From assembly GCA_000469685.2 (NCBI GenBank), contig LS997562.1, forward strand, positions 42,484,345 through 42,548,344: DNA of 64,000 nt, in the 5' to 3' direction. The DNA is from Haemonchus contortus (taxonomy: Eukaryota; Nematoda; Chromadorea; Rhabditida; Trichostrongylidae). A program made the translations under genes and the position numbers. Below are positions 32,883-45,300 of this stretch, in pieces; positions within the stretch are counted from its first letter, which is position 1; each line of letters opens with the position of its first letter. The notes under the pieces are model-generated. The model did no database searches. It was given only the letters and a program-made list of their open reading frames with translations, and was not told the DNA's origin.

Positions 32883-35568
32883 AACCTAAAATAGGCATAT
32901 TGTAAAGCAACATAATTAATGTAGTGCCATGAATTAGTGAGGAATTGATATTCAGACTTCACGTTATACGATCAGGCAGAATTCCATGGTTAACCGAACA
33001 AATAAATGGTCCAACTCAAGCTCAGATATCTTTTCGGACCTCCATAGAAGCCTAGAACAGGGCGTAGCTTCATGAGGTCAGTCGGAGAAAGGGTCTTCGT
33101 CAGGCCTATGTAGTTCATAACGCTATGGTGGGGCCTAGAGAAGGTTCGAAAGAGAAGAACGATTGTTTCGCCCGGTCCGGGCCTCCAGCTTCACTATGAT
33201 TAGGCAATCGAGTTCGAATCTGGCTAAGAGCGTCAAAGCACCCACACTACCAGGAGAATCACTATGAGTCAAACACCTGCACAAATGGGTTCAATTCCGA
33301 GAAGTCCAGAAGCGAGCAGTACCTCCCAAGAAAGGACTGCTCAAGTCCGGCTCCGTAGCCTTCCGTCTTTTCAAAGTTAGGGTCCTAGCCGGTTAGGAAC
33401 GGTATAAGTCAATGGACATAGACGTCTGAAATAACCAGTATGGGAAAACTTCTTCGCAAGATGGTTTAAGTCTAAGTCGAGTGAGAGGGCTGAAAAGGGA
33501 GGCACTAACAGGGAAGGACCTTTTTTAGCGGGGTAGGCAAAACCACGCTTCTCTTAAACTTACTTTCCCGCTCGACGCAAGTTAATTTCGCAAGAACGTA
33601 GTCGACGGGAGCATCAAGAAAGACAACAAACGATTCAACAACTGATCAGATGTAACAGCTATCTTTATCGGTTCGGCAGGGAGTAATGAACGATCCTGGG
33701 AACAATAGGCAATTGAGGCGCAAAAAAATGCCATAAAACGCCGACGACTATCCCAACAACTTCTGTGGCAACCATCAAATTTCCGCTGATGGATCGATTG
33801 ATCAGTGGCGACTGGGATACGACAAATATTTATTGGTGATAAATAAGACCCGAGACTATATTTTCGTAAATAAAGAATGGAGTAAGCAGCACGTGACTGG
33901 ACCTTGCGCTGTTGCATTGCCCCAAGGACTTTATACCTTTGCTAAATATACACACTGAAGAAGATTTCGTTGTATTTTCATGGATCAGTGCCAAACGAAA
34001 AGATCAGTTGATGAAGAGGTCTGGGGATGAGGGCTAACGACTTTATAGCCGAACATCCACAGCTATCAAAAACTGGGAGCTACCATGAACAGATGAGGCA
34101 ATTGATAAAAAAGAAAAAAAAGTAAAGAAATAGTTCACATTCAAAGTAAATCCAGAATTTGAGTCAATCATGATTGCATGGCCCATTTTAAGACCAATTT
34201 TCTTGAACATGACTCATTAATTTTGGGATAGGGAAAGAGGAAACCAAACTAAAAGTATAATAGTTTACAACATGATACAGAAATACTCAATATTATCAAG
34301 GCAATTCATAAAAAATCAAGTTTTCAATTCTCAAAAAAGCCTTATGGCATATGAACAGTATAAGTTAGCATGAAGTAGGAGAAAATGAGATACTTCCGTG
34401 AGAAAAAATGGCAGGATTAAGTTCCGGAAAGGTAAAACGATGTACAAGCCATTCCGCATTTAAATTAATAGTTTTCCAGTATAGTGCAGATGCATGGCGC
34501 AACAAGCAAGGACAAGCACTATGCGGTTAACCCTTTGGTAATTATGTGGAGAGTAAGCTACTCAGCTTAATTCCGAAACGTTCGAGGAGGAACTCAGGTG
34601 ACCTGAAGCGTGAGCATGTTTTTGCTTGCAATCGCCGTCAATCAAGACCGGTGTTCAACAAGGGGCAATTTAAATCGCCTCATAACATCTGTTACTGTAA
34701 CAACAAAGTACACAAAAACATCGAACAGACGTTACTTGTTTACCAAGACTGATCGGTCGCTCTACATAAATGATTGAAGAGTGGATGATCTGGCTCGAAG
34801 AGCCCAGACGGCACCACTTGCTCAGTCACAAGGATCCGAACATGCACCTTGGAAATTAAAAGCATCTGGTATCGTTTTTAAATTCGAAGTCGGTAAGGAG
34901 AGTATTTTTGATGAAGGTATAGTGCAGTGTGCATCCCGAGGCGCCGATCACCTCTCTTTACTGACTATAAGGATGGACCTCTCTCTCATTCAAATGGAAA
35001 ACATCTGGAAAAAAAGTTAGCTTGTTTTCTAGCGAGGCAGTGGGAGCGGGCTACTTCAATAACAAAAGCAGCTCGTGGAAGCAGGAACGGAGATAATATT
35101 TTGCAACAACAGCGATTGTAAGATGGAAAGTAATTTATGCACTTTGAAAGGGTACACTTCTAAAAAAACACCTGCAAAATAAAAAATACCAAGGGGAACA
35201 AGAGTGCGCGACAGTTAGTGAGTGGTGGCGTCACGCTGCGACATCACGCGACACCAAATAGGAAATCGTCATGGAGGAAAGGCCGTGTGAACCTACAGAT
35301 TCGCCCTCTGCGGGTCCGGGTAGAAACATGGAATTTTGAGTAGTTAATAACTTAATTCAATTACGTAGTACATATTGATGTCAACTGTTTACAATGCTTT
35401 CAATGACGCCATCAAAATTTGCAAAGCAAGCAAAAGTAAAACACCTGCAGAATCACATTATTCGATAAAAAGGAGTAAGAAGATCATCAATTTCCAAAAA
35501 TCAGAGTAAGGAAGAATTTTAATTAATCCTGATAACCACAAAATGGCTCTTAGAATCAATTAATCCGA
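32883..35568. other. no recognisable gene
   Basis: This is intergenic sequence upstream of the membrane-protein gene. A B-box-like GAGTTCGAATCTGG at about 33211 hints at an old tRNA-derived repeat, but no partner A box or tRNA fold is evident. Confidence 0.35.
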
Positions 35569-35580
35569 CTCTTCTCATTA

Positions 35581-35875
35581 AAAAGGATAAAGTTTTTGGC
35601 GTTAATCAATTCCGTCTGAGGGATGCGCCCCCGCACTCGACTTCCATTCAGAATCGCAGTGGCGTAATGAGTGCGTATGTGGCCTTTACAGTGACTTGTG
35701 GTGGCCAGCCGATGTACAAGTCAGTGCTTTTATCCTCCCAGACAAGTCTGGTACCAATTCACCGACCCCGGAGGGATGGAAGGCTTGGTTGGCCTAGGCG
35801 GGCATCGATCCGAGATTCAAACCCCTGACCGTGCGTGTGATGTAGTGTGCCACTTACCGCTACACCACCTCCGCC
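35581..35875 (-). mobile_element. tRNA-derived SINE, full length with target duplications
   Basis: Read on the minus strand, the 295-bp element starts GGCGGAGGTGGTGTAGCGG and keeps an RNA polymerase III A box (TGGTGTAGCGGTAAGTGG). A B box follows (GGGTTTGAATCTC) about 40 bases later. The body is non-tRNA sequence, and the 3' end is T-rich. A perfect 12-bp repeat, CTCTTCTCATTA, flanks it (35569-35580 and 35876-35887), the target duplication left by LINE-assisted insertion. Related copies lie at 37170-37425 and 53360-53612 and share AGACNWGTCTGGGAGG, TACGCACTCATTACGCCACT-like and GAAGTCGARTGCG blocks. Perfect target repeats argue for a fairly recent insertion. Confidence 0.85.
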
Positions 35876-36246
35876 CTCTTCTCATTAGTCGTTTATTATA
35901 TGAAGATACGCCGTATATATAACTTACACTAAGATCGTGGCAGTATTTGGATGCGTATCTGATCCAAATATTGAGTTTGAGGCGGCTCAAGACAACAGTA
36001 CTGACCGCTGGATCGAAATAACCGACTAATTTATATCGTCATTTATATCGTTTACGTGCTTTACAAGCTACTAGATAGTCTCGAGAAATTGCTGAATGGC
36101 TGAGTCTCAGGCGAATTACAGAGGCGCACACGAAGGCGCACTTCTTTTCTGACGCTGTCTCATCCCATAAAATCGACATCATGGGAGGCAGGACTATATT
36201 TGTTAATCGATAAATAAAAAAAGTAGAGACGGGTTTCTAAATATAG

Positions 36247-36284
<38 letters not shown>

Positions 36285-36288
36285 ACAC
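36247..36288 (+). repeat. (CAA)n microsatellite
   Basis: About 14 CAA units with a single CAT interruption, in a stretch with no gene. Confidence 0.9.
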
Positions 36289-37169
36289 ATAGAATCCTTT
36301 TGGTCTTTTGGGATCTATGAGGGGACGCTCTTGGTGGGTGCTTAAAACGGACCCCAAGTTCCCCTTGGAATTCGATATTATTAGGGAAAACAGAACTGAT
36401 AAAAATATGGACCTCGTAGCCAAATGAACCTGTAAATTAAGTTACTTAATTGGATAGATAAGTAAATGAACGATAATAAATTGTATAAGACGACATTCTG
36501 AACTTTCAGAAGGATAGAATTATAATACAGGGTGAGCAGAATTCAAAAAACGAAAGGGAGCATTACCTGAACAGCCTAAAAATTCCTCGCAGCTAAAAGG
36601 TTCGCTCTCACTCATATCTAAATTATTATGCACCTCTCTTGGAAGTACCACAAGGTTTTCTCTTTTCGTAGGTCAGATCAGCACTATTGAGGATTCCGAG
36701 CGACCGAATATCTACCATTGTTTGAATTGTCAAGAAGTACAGTATCGGAGACTGTCGCAAGGTTCAGCTGGAATGGTGGACACAACTAATCGCGTGGGTT
36801 GGGGAGAACTACTTCTGAAACCACCAAGGCGAATATCAAACAGATAGGCAACTATCTACGCCTTGATCCAACACCTTCAACTCGAAAAATTGCGGATGAG
36901 GACCGACCGCTTCAGGAGTGAGTGAAGGAACACCTAAAGAAGAAGAAAGGGCTTTTTTCCGATGACCAACGAGAAACGATTGAATGCTGGCGAAAGCTTA
37001 TCGGACAATTCCATGGTGCAGATACTCTCTTCACGGATAAGATTCAGTAAAGAACAATATTCGAACAAACAAAATGGTCGTATCGGGTCCGAACATAGCT
37101 CAGCGCTCACTTGGACTCCATACGTTGGTTGATTTCTGCTAGGATAAATGCTATCGATAATGGTATTGC

Positions 37170-37425
37170 CCGCTTGAATCCCGGATCGATATCCGCCTAG
37201 GTCAACCAAGCCTTCAGTCCCTCAGGAGTGGGTTGGTTGTTACCAGACTCGTCTGGGAGGATAAAAGCACAGACATGTACGTTGGCTGGCCTCCACTAGT
37301 CATTGTATTGGCCACATACGCACTCATTACGCCACTGCGATTCTGAATAGAAGTCGAGTGCGTGGGCGCATACCTCTTACGTGATTGATTAACGCCCCGA
37401 GACTTCAACCTTTACCCTTTAAATG
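37170..37425 (+). mobile_element. SINE copy, 5'-truncated
   Basis: It begins at the B-box end (GCTTGAATCCCGGATCGAT) and continues with CCGCCTAGGTCAACCAAGCC, CCAGACTCGTCTGGGAGG and CATACGCACTCATTACGCCA. That is the same order as the SINE at 35.6-35.9 kb, but on the plus strand. The tRNA-like A-box part is missing. Similarity continues past GATTGATTAACGCC to about 37425. Confidence 0.75.
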
Positions 37426-38212
37426 CTACTGGAATATACCACCTGTATTCGTCTCACATGGCCCAAAGACCAACGAGAACAGTTATCTGGGAATTTCGGA
37501 GAAATTATTCTCACAAAAGGCACATACGTGACTACAGAAAGTATTGCTGTCAAAGTGTGTCTGGGCCCAGAGTGGAGTTTTCTATTGGAATGTCTAAACA
37601 ACTGTCTGCTTGACCTCCGCCCACATAGCCATGATTTTCCAGGCATCGACCAAGTAGGGCATTTTAAACCACATCGCCTTCTACGAATGGCCCCGACAAC
37701 AAAAAAAGGTACTATCAACAAAGTAGTGTCCCTATTCATGACGTCAAGATTGTCCAGACATGGTGCAACCATCTTCCCAGGCCTAATCGCTTTTGATGAA
37801 TGAGTTCCCAGTTCGAATCACCTTGATCCACTCGAGTTCTTAGTATTTAACGTCGTCGAGTCCAAAGCAAGTGAAAAATCGCTTCGCAACCTCGATTTCA
37901 TGAGAGGAACCCTGCAAAAAGCTAAAAACGAATAGGCACCGAATACATCGTCGCATGGTCGACGCGATTCTTGAACGCTTCTGAGCCTATGCCGAGGTAG
38001 ACGGGGATGTTCCAAACTGAAGTAATGGCCGTGTTGAAACTTTCCTTGAGAGTTCACTACATATCTTGGTGGAATTGACTTATATCCTGATATTGCCTCA
38101 CCCTGTCTATTGCGGAGAAAAATACAATTTAGTTACACGAAAATTTCTGAGGGAAGAAAAAGGTATGGGGTAGGAAAGAGGAGAGCTTAAAAAGTTCAAT
38201 TCCTGAGAAAAG

Positions 38213-38287
38213 GGTCTCGTAGTGTAAGGGATAAGAAGCACTGTGCCCGGAAAGCACAAGTACGGGTTCGAGTCCCGTTCGAGGCCG
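38213..38287 (+). tRNA. tRNA-like sequence, probably a pseudogene
   Basis: A cloverleaf can be drawn. The acceptor is GGTCTCG with CGAGGCC (7 pairs, one G-U). A short D stem GTGT/GCAC follows, then an anticodon stem TGTGC/GCACA with loop CCGGAAA. The T arm is ACGGG-TTCGAGT-CCCGT. The discriminator is G and TTTT follows at about 38291. Oddities are C instead of U before the anticodon, an unpaired T between the T stem and acceptor, and no base between the D and anticodon stems. The nominal anticodon GGA would be Ser, but the long variable arm expected of tRNA-Ser is absent. A decayed tRNA or a SINE head is more likely than a working tRNA. Confidence 0.5.
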
Positions 38288-41200
38288 AACTTTTGCCCAC
38301 AAATTGCCACCCTTGTGAGACTTTCTGAGGAAAGGCTCGAAGAATTATTAAGAAATCTAAGTGAAAGAAATAACGATGAAGGGGCTTCTGAACGCATCCA
38401 CATTTCGGTGGCAACAAGGGGAAAGCGGAAAAACAAAGTCCGCACTGGCTTGGCTCTCTCTAACGATATAGTCTCACTCAAAGCTCCTACCAAGTCCCAC
38501 TCAAAACTAGACGGAAACTCTAAGAAAAAATGGGTGCGAACCTATCCTACTCCAGAGAGGCGCCGGGTGACAAATTGCGCCTTGGAGCTTAATAGTAATA
38601 GCTTTCAGAAAATAGGAAGTCAGTCGAGGGCTCCGACTGTAGCGGTCTACTAATCATTGCAACTCCGAAATCTCCTTTACACAGCTTGAAGACTCATTTG
38701 TGTCCCATGCAAAGGTTTCGCTCCGATGAGTAATAGTGGATTTTACACATCAGTGATCTCTCGTCAAGTCTCTCATCAAGATTAGCTGAGTCATCAAGAC
38801 GTTTCTTGAGGTTGACAACAGACGATGCGAGAATAAGAATGATTATACTGTCAAGCAGAAGAAATTTCCACAACGACATGGGAATTTTCACCTCCCTTCA
38901 GCCCGAGGACCAAAGTAGACAAGAGCAAATGCTCCTCTAACAAACATGACAACTTCACTGATTGACAACGGTTGGCAATAAATTGAATGGCGTTAGGATG
39001 AGCTATGAGCTAAACCGAAATCAAAGATGAAACGGGCAAACACGAGCCATCTTTTTCAAATGGGCCGCGCTTCTTACATGCACTCAGAAACGCAGAGGTA
39101 ATCAGAAGCGTGTTCAGCCCTATGGGGCAAGGCGTACTCAGTACTCCTGGTAGATTCTCAAGTACTCTACGGTGTCAACCCAGCAGTTTTTCGAAAACTA
39201 CAGGTTTACTCAGGTATTGCAGGGCTCGATCTTGGGGCTATGGAGGCAGGCAGTCTCTGCGCCTCCTACCACACCACATTACTGTTATGAACATCAAAAG
39301 TGGATAGTATAAAAGATGAACTCAACTGCAGACCATTTTAGAAAACATTTCGACCGAGGCCGCCGTAAGCGACAGGTAAGGGTAACTCTGATAAAGAAAG
39401 AGTGATCGTCCAAACATAAGTTTTTAATTGAAATCTGAATGCAGAAATAAATCGAAACGGTAAAGTCGGCTATCACTGTAGGTACTATTCCGGACCACGG
39501 TAGAACTTCAAAAGGTACGTATTTTAGAAACAAATTTGCTCAAACGATCATTTTTTCTCGTTTTCCCTATAGAACATTCGAGTTTCGAATTTTTGGTAAT
39601 AAACACATACTATCTGGTAAACAACAGAAAATTACAGTCTTAAAAAGATTTAAATATACATACCGAACTCTGTGAGAAAAAAAGGGTAAAAAATCGATAA
39701 TCACGCATTACTCGAAGACCACAACAGCCGAAACCAATTCATCGCAATTTCCACTAACAGGGGCGTGCCCCGACGAACGAACGAACGAACAATGTATTGC
39801 GCTGGATGATTGTAAAATAAGGGTCAACATACAGTAAACAAATATTTTTGTCGCCGTGTGCATCCAATTCTCAACGCGACATGCTTAATCCCGCTTGGGA
39901 CTGGTAAAACTGACGACTGTAAACGAGGTCTATAAATGGACTCTTTCTTATCGGCTTGTCAGTTTGATAATACCACCTTCCTTAAAGGCCTAAGCATGGC
40001 CCAAGCCCGAAGATTTGCCGTCTTCAACAAGGTGCCAAACAGCGTACATATCTTATGTCATGTTCAGGTTATTGGGGACGATTATCTGCTTGTAACCTCA
40101 GGCCAGTATCATAGAGGTCCATCAATAAAGTTGTTGACACCAAAATTGTCAAAACTGTCACAAGCGAGGTATAACATAAGGATAGGTTGGATATGATATC
40201 CTAGGATTCCAGGGTGAGGTTTCCCATGGACTGAAACGGTACAGTGACAACTGGAACACTACCAAACACATAGGCATGAATGAAGCTACTGATTGAAGCT
40301 TCTGACACGCCAAAGCTTTTGTGACCTTTCGCTTCATTAAACTCCCCAGAAGGAGATTAACAGCGAGAACCGGATGAAGGTGGTCTCGACATTTCACGCA
40401 TTCTCAGAAGGCATGTCTGGCATGAACCAAAACGGTTGAATGCTGAAACTATTTTTATTTCTGTCTTTCCTAAGTAAACTACAGGATCTCGCCGCAAAGG
40501 TATGACTTGGAGCTGGGGAAAAATGAAAAGAAACTGGTCCGCCCAACGATGGTGTGCCATTTCGCAGGAAACATCTGCTTTTGTTGCTTCAATCCTTCAA
40601 CCACAATTGGAAAGTCCAAAAAATCTGGTCGAAAAGGGCCTCACCGATCTCCGTAGTACCCATTACCGATAACGTAATTCATTTTTTCTTCATTCAGAAA
40701 AAGACGAGAGGCTTGAAACGACGAACCGAATGTAAGGAAGAACTGCATCTGACGAAGCACTTTTGCAAAGGAAATGAACACCATTTCGATTTTGAATTCA
40801 TAATATTAATTATTAATTGTTAATTCTTCTTATGACTGCCGCTAGAGCTTAGTAGGTGTGAATGGAATGAATGAAGTCATGCGAGGGCATGGATATCAGG
40901 AGAGGAGATTGTAGACGGCGATCTAATAACAATAGCGAATGTAAACAAAAATACGAAGAATTACTCTGAGTTCTTGAAGAAGCATTATTGATTGATAGGC
41001 ATCCCGGTTACTGGTTGAAAAGAAGGCCACAAAGGAGTAAGTTAGCGAATTTCTGGTGGGAATTGCTCTGCCATCTTTTGTTGGCATTGTTCAAGAGGTG
41101 ATCGATGAAATAGATCCAGATTTGCCGAAAAACACAGCAATTACAGCCAAACCTCGAATACGAGGCGATTACTTCGAACGACCTGGGCTGTGCTATCGAT

Positions 41201-42084
41201 CCTTACAGTACCTGATCAGGTAAAACCCGGAAAATCCTTCTCTTCAAAAGCAAACGAGCGTCGCTTTGGTGAACAATAAGACGAGATAATGGAACGATTG
41301 CTGACATCCAAACAACATGAAAGTTAATGAAAATCGACGGAAGGTATGAAAGAGCGACGCTTGGCGATACCGTACGACACTGACCGACAACACGCGACAA
41401 AGTACAACCGTACGTAGTACGTACTATCGGGTGAGAATACACGGTGTCTCACATGAAGGTGATTTTATATATAATGGTAGAATTGCAATACTGCATGATT
41501 AGGTGCAGAAACTGCGCCCGTTGTTCCTCAATGATCCTTCAGTGACAATACATTCATGTATAGAGCGTTTTTACTCTCACGAAACTGGTTCGGAACATGT
41601 CCGTCAGATTCCAGTGAATCGTTACGGTACCTACTGGTTTGATTGGAATAATCTTCAGATTGGACTCTCGTCAGATCACCACATAATAAAGGGTTCAGAG
41701 CAAAGATTCGGGGTACCTGCCCTTAGCTGCGAGGGGACCCAATGGAAAAATACGAAACATCGAAGAAAAGAACCCACGAGAAATCGGTTCGATCCAAAAA
41801 TTGGGTCCATAAAACTTGATCAAAATCACATGCATAGGAAGGCTATCATAAAATATGTGAAGATTTGTTTGACAGTAAGGTACAGTAAATGTTTGGCCCC
41901 ATGGTGAACGTGCTTGATGTGGGTCCTGACATTACAACTTGTGATAAAGTACTGCCCTTTTCTGAAGGCAAATGGAAGATCCATAGTGAAAGAAGAACGA
42001 GGAATTCAGCAGTTGAACCAAGATAGAAATACTAACTTTTGCATCATCAGAAAATAGGCCTTCAGGTCTAATTTACATTTACAG
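38288..42084. other. no recognisable gene; short (ACGA)n at 39773-39791
   Basis: A plus-strand 134-residue frame (41503-41907) is the longest here and has an acceptor-like TTAG before it, but no family signature. A short ACGA tandem repeat of about five units lies at 39773-39791. Nothing else is supported. Confidence 0.35.
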
Positions 42085-42087
42085 GCC

Positions 42088-42330
42088 ATGAAAATTTCTT
42101 ATGCCAATCGAATACGTGCTGCATCTCATCAACGCATAAATCAAGGCTTTCAAGCATTAGTCACTTTGAAAACTGAAGAAGAAAAGGTGAATTTTCTCCT
42201 AACTAAATGAATAGCCACCTTTCGTTACCATCTATCTCAGAGTTTTTTTTTCGCTGTGGCTTTGGAATCAAGAGGAAATCGTGAAGAGGCCAAAAAACTC
42301 GAACCAGAAGGAAATCAATCGAACGCTTAG
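42088..42330 (+). CDS. candidate two-exon small gene, 62 residues, unrecognised
   Basis: The start Met at 42088 lies three bases after ATTTACAG, a good nematode acceptor. That fits either a trans-spliced first exon or an internal exon of a larger gene. Exon 1 (42088-42186) encodes MKISYANRIRAASHQRINQG and then FQALVTLKTEEEK; the donor is AAG|GTGAAT. A 54-base intron ends in ATCTCAG. Exon 2 (42241-42330) encodes SFFFAVALESRGNREEAKKL then EPEGNQSNA and a TAG stop. Both junctions are phase 0. The sequence looks helical and charged, and ANRIRAASHQRINQGFQAL faintly resembles a basic helix-loop-helix start; I do not rely on that. A chance assembly of two short frames is possible. Confidence 0.4.
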
Positions 42331-45300
42331 GTTCCACTGAGCAAAAGCGATGTTTAGAAAAAGCAAAACGATTAAATCACCCACAATAGAGGTGTTGTGA
42401 TTCGATGAAATGTGATCGAACTCGTTTCCTGCTAGGAGAGACGAAGGCCGACGATGATGATGAGGTAAACAGCGGCGATGACGAATTCCTCCCTGTCCGT
42501 CCTTGCCCTAAAAATGGTGGGGAAGTTTGTTTAGAGCTCTTCGTTCTCGTTTTTGAACAATATGGTGTGTATGCACGTGGAACGCAAATACCTGCCATGC
42601 GACGGTGAGAGCAATGGTGTCTTCAGCGAATGGGCCAAAGTTCCACGAAAAGCATTTCGATTCCGCTTAGTCTCTGACTGGACCATTTCCTTTGTTGCTG
42701 GAAATGGATTTCAAGTAAAGCCAGAAAGTGAAGGCAAGTGAAATATCAGAATCCGTATCTCTCAGAAAGATTATTCTATTTAATATATGTCCATTTTCAT
42801 GGTTTTCATGGTGGAGTACCGCTACCACACACATAGACCATGGATCGAACACTGTCCACATATACTGTGTCTTCCAACCATTCCGATTCGGTCAATACCA
42901 GTCGTACCAGATCCGTTCGATAGGATCAAACCTCCGCTACATCGGCATATCGGTCTACTTCATAAATTGTGGTAAACACCCAATAGGCACCCTGCTGTTA
43001 CTACAGGGACAATCTAAGCCATATACATGGCGTATTTGGCAAAGGGTTTGATCAACAGCGAGCTCCATTGAACCTTAATTTGCGCTTCAAGTTCTAAATT
43101 CAAGTTCGTATTAATATCTGTTTAGATCAACCAAGTCTCTAGTCCTTATTATTGGTATCAGACACTATGGGAGGATGAATACGATGGGCGTAAACATCGA
43201 CTGACCCTTCATTTGTATGTACGTCTTCGCGTGCCACACAAATTTGGAGTAGAAGTCTTTTACTAGGGCGCTTCACAAAAGAAAATTAACCCACATCAGA
43301 GAACCTTGCTCTTTTTCCTTTCAAGAGTAATGACCTATGGTTACCTACAGCGTTTGCGGTACGTTTTTTCGGGATGACCTTTCATTCCTATTGTTAAGGA
43401 AACCAGTTTTCTGAGTCATCAGTTCACTAGCTACAATAGAGCACCAAGAAAATCGCATCAATCAACGCTTTTGACATGATCGTGACTCACAAGAGGTTTC
43501 ATACTCATCTAAGGACCCCCATGGTCTGGAACAATTTATGTTGATTTGATATGTGTTGACAGTGATAACGCATGACTAACAGAGACCTCAATTTGGCAAC
43601 AAAAATAGATAGGAAAAAGTTTGTCCTTGAACATCGCTCATTCAAAACGACTTTCGGAGCGTCTTGCCAAGCATTGATGGGTCTTTGAGAAGAAAAAAAT
43701 ATGGGGCTTTTTTTATTGGGGATGCGATCACATACAAGACTCACTGTAGTACAAGGTGTTCACTTCTCCAAACGGAACTGGTATCAATTGGCCTTTGAAG
43801 GTGAATGTACCTTTTAGGTGATCTTAACGGATTCGAACCTTGCATAGCATTAATCTGACAGCATTCCACTGATCGATTACAAGATCTAGCAACTGGAAAT
43901 AAAGAAACAAGGAAGTATAAATGGGCCCAAATGCTGATGTTGGCACCGTTACATTCTACATTCTAATCTGTCTACAAGACACGCTAGTCGAATCATGCTA
44001 GTTACTCTATCGCAAAGTTATTCTTAGCCTTGTCAAGCTATTAGTGCAACATGAGGAGCCATAGTGCTTGACAGGAATGACAATTAGACGCTATTCGATC
44101 TTTCTCTGCTTGATTTTAGGGACCCAAATGATTCCTACAGGTGACTGCACTCGTTCCACATTGATTTAGGTACTCAATGAAAAAAAGTTCTTCTCTTTCT
44201 ACCGCCTACCTCAAGTAGACATGATAATCTGAACATACCTTGACGAACATTACTTGATCGATCAGCTTTGATCACGGAAGCCTTCCCTGAGTAAGAGGGC
44301 TTCAGTGACACCGAACTTTATCGCTGGGATCGAACGGGCCGCCCTACGGAAACATATCGACTTATTGTATTGACAAAGTAGGAGAAATATATGTATGTCG
44401 ACATGATGATGTATCAGCAATGAAAGAAAGTAATCAAAGCTATTCAAATGATTGGATTACTGATTAAATTATCACTAACTGAATTTGTCTACTTAACTGA
44501 GTGACTTGAATTACTCCTATTTGCCTAACTTGGCCCCTGAGCTGAAATCTTCGCTCACCGTCAGATTTTTACCATAAAGACCCCTATTTGGAAACTTTTA
44601 ATAGTTTTTCTGTAAAATAAGGATTGTGCCACTCCGGCGGATATGATGGATCTCGCAATTCCTTCAACGGAACGTTCCAACTGATAGACTTCCCTCTCCT
44701 TTTTATACAAACATGACCCAAGGGAGAATTCTTACAAAATTTCAAGAAACGTTCAGCAGCATGCGAGACAACATCCCGATCCTCATATGCGCAATCGTGA
44801 GCAGTCAGTCCACCCTAACCTGCCTCCAGTCTCCAGTCTCAATACAGTGAATGTAAGGAGGACAACTACCCTTACTAGAATTTACCTCCTGCTTGATCTG
44901 GCTATTATTGTTGTAGTAAGACCGGGATTCTAGGGCACTTACCTTCTGTTCACATCACTCATAGCTAGTTGCCTCGCCGTCTCTTCATCTCAACTTACCT
45001 GTGAGCTTTGTCAGATATTTGTCTCATTGCGCAACAAACCACTTACTACTCCGTTATCTTCCCGTACAATGTGAGATCCTTACCTGCCCTATTCGTCGGC
45101 GAATTGGATATACTTGATCCTGCGCCTGTCATTTGGATAAGGGCCGTTGCTGTAAAGCAGTGCTCTCACCCTGAGCTGTAAAACAACCTTTCAGAGAGCT
45201 CTGCAAACGGTATACCTACTACAGTACGCTATGAACTCAGATCTGTAAAGATCTCTACAGCTTTTCTCTAACTACAATACAATCCACATGTCCAAATCCC

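Noticed and set aside
33185..33240. B-box-like GAGTTCGAATCTGG
   Set aside because: The acceptor and D arms cannot be paired, and no related copy is recognised in the window.
41503..41907. 134-residue plus-strand frame preceded by an acceptor-like TTAG
   Set aside because: I see no recognisable domain and no in-phase neighbouring exon, so I left it as unassigned sequence.
42405..42741. Two overlapping plus-strand frames with plausible residue use (acidic DDDDE stretch; VPRKAFRFRLVSDW)
   Set aside because: They are in different frames, with no splice arrangement that joins them convincingly to each other or to the candidate gene upstream.
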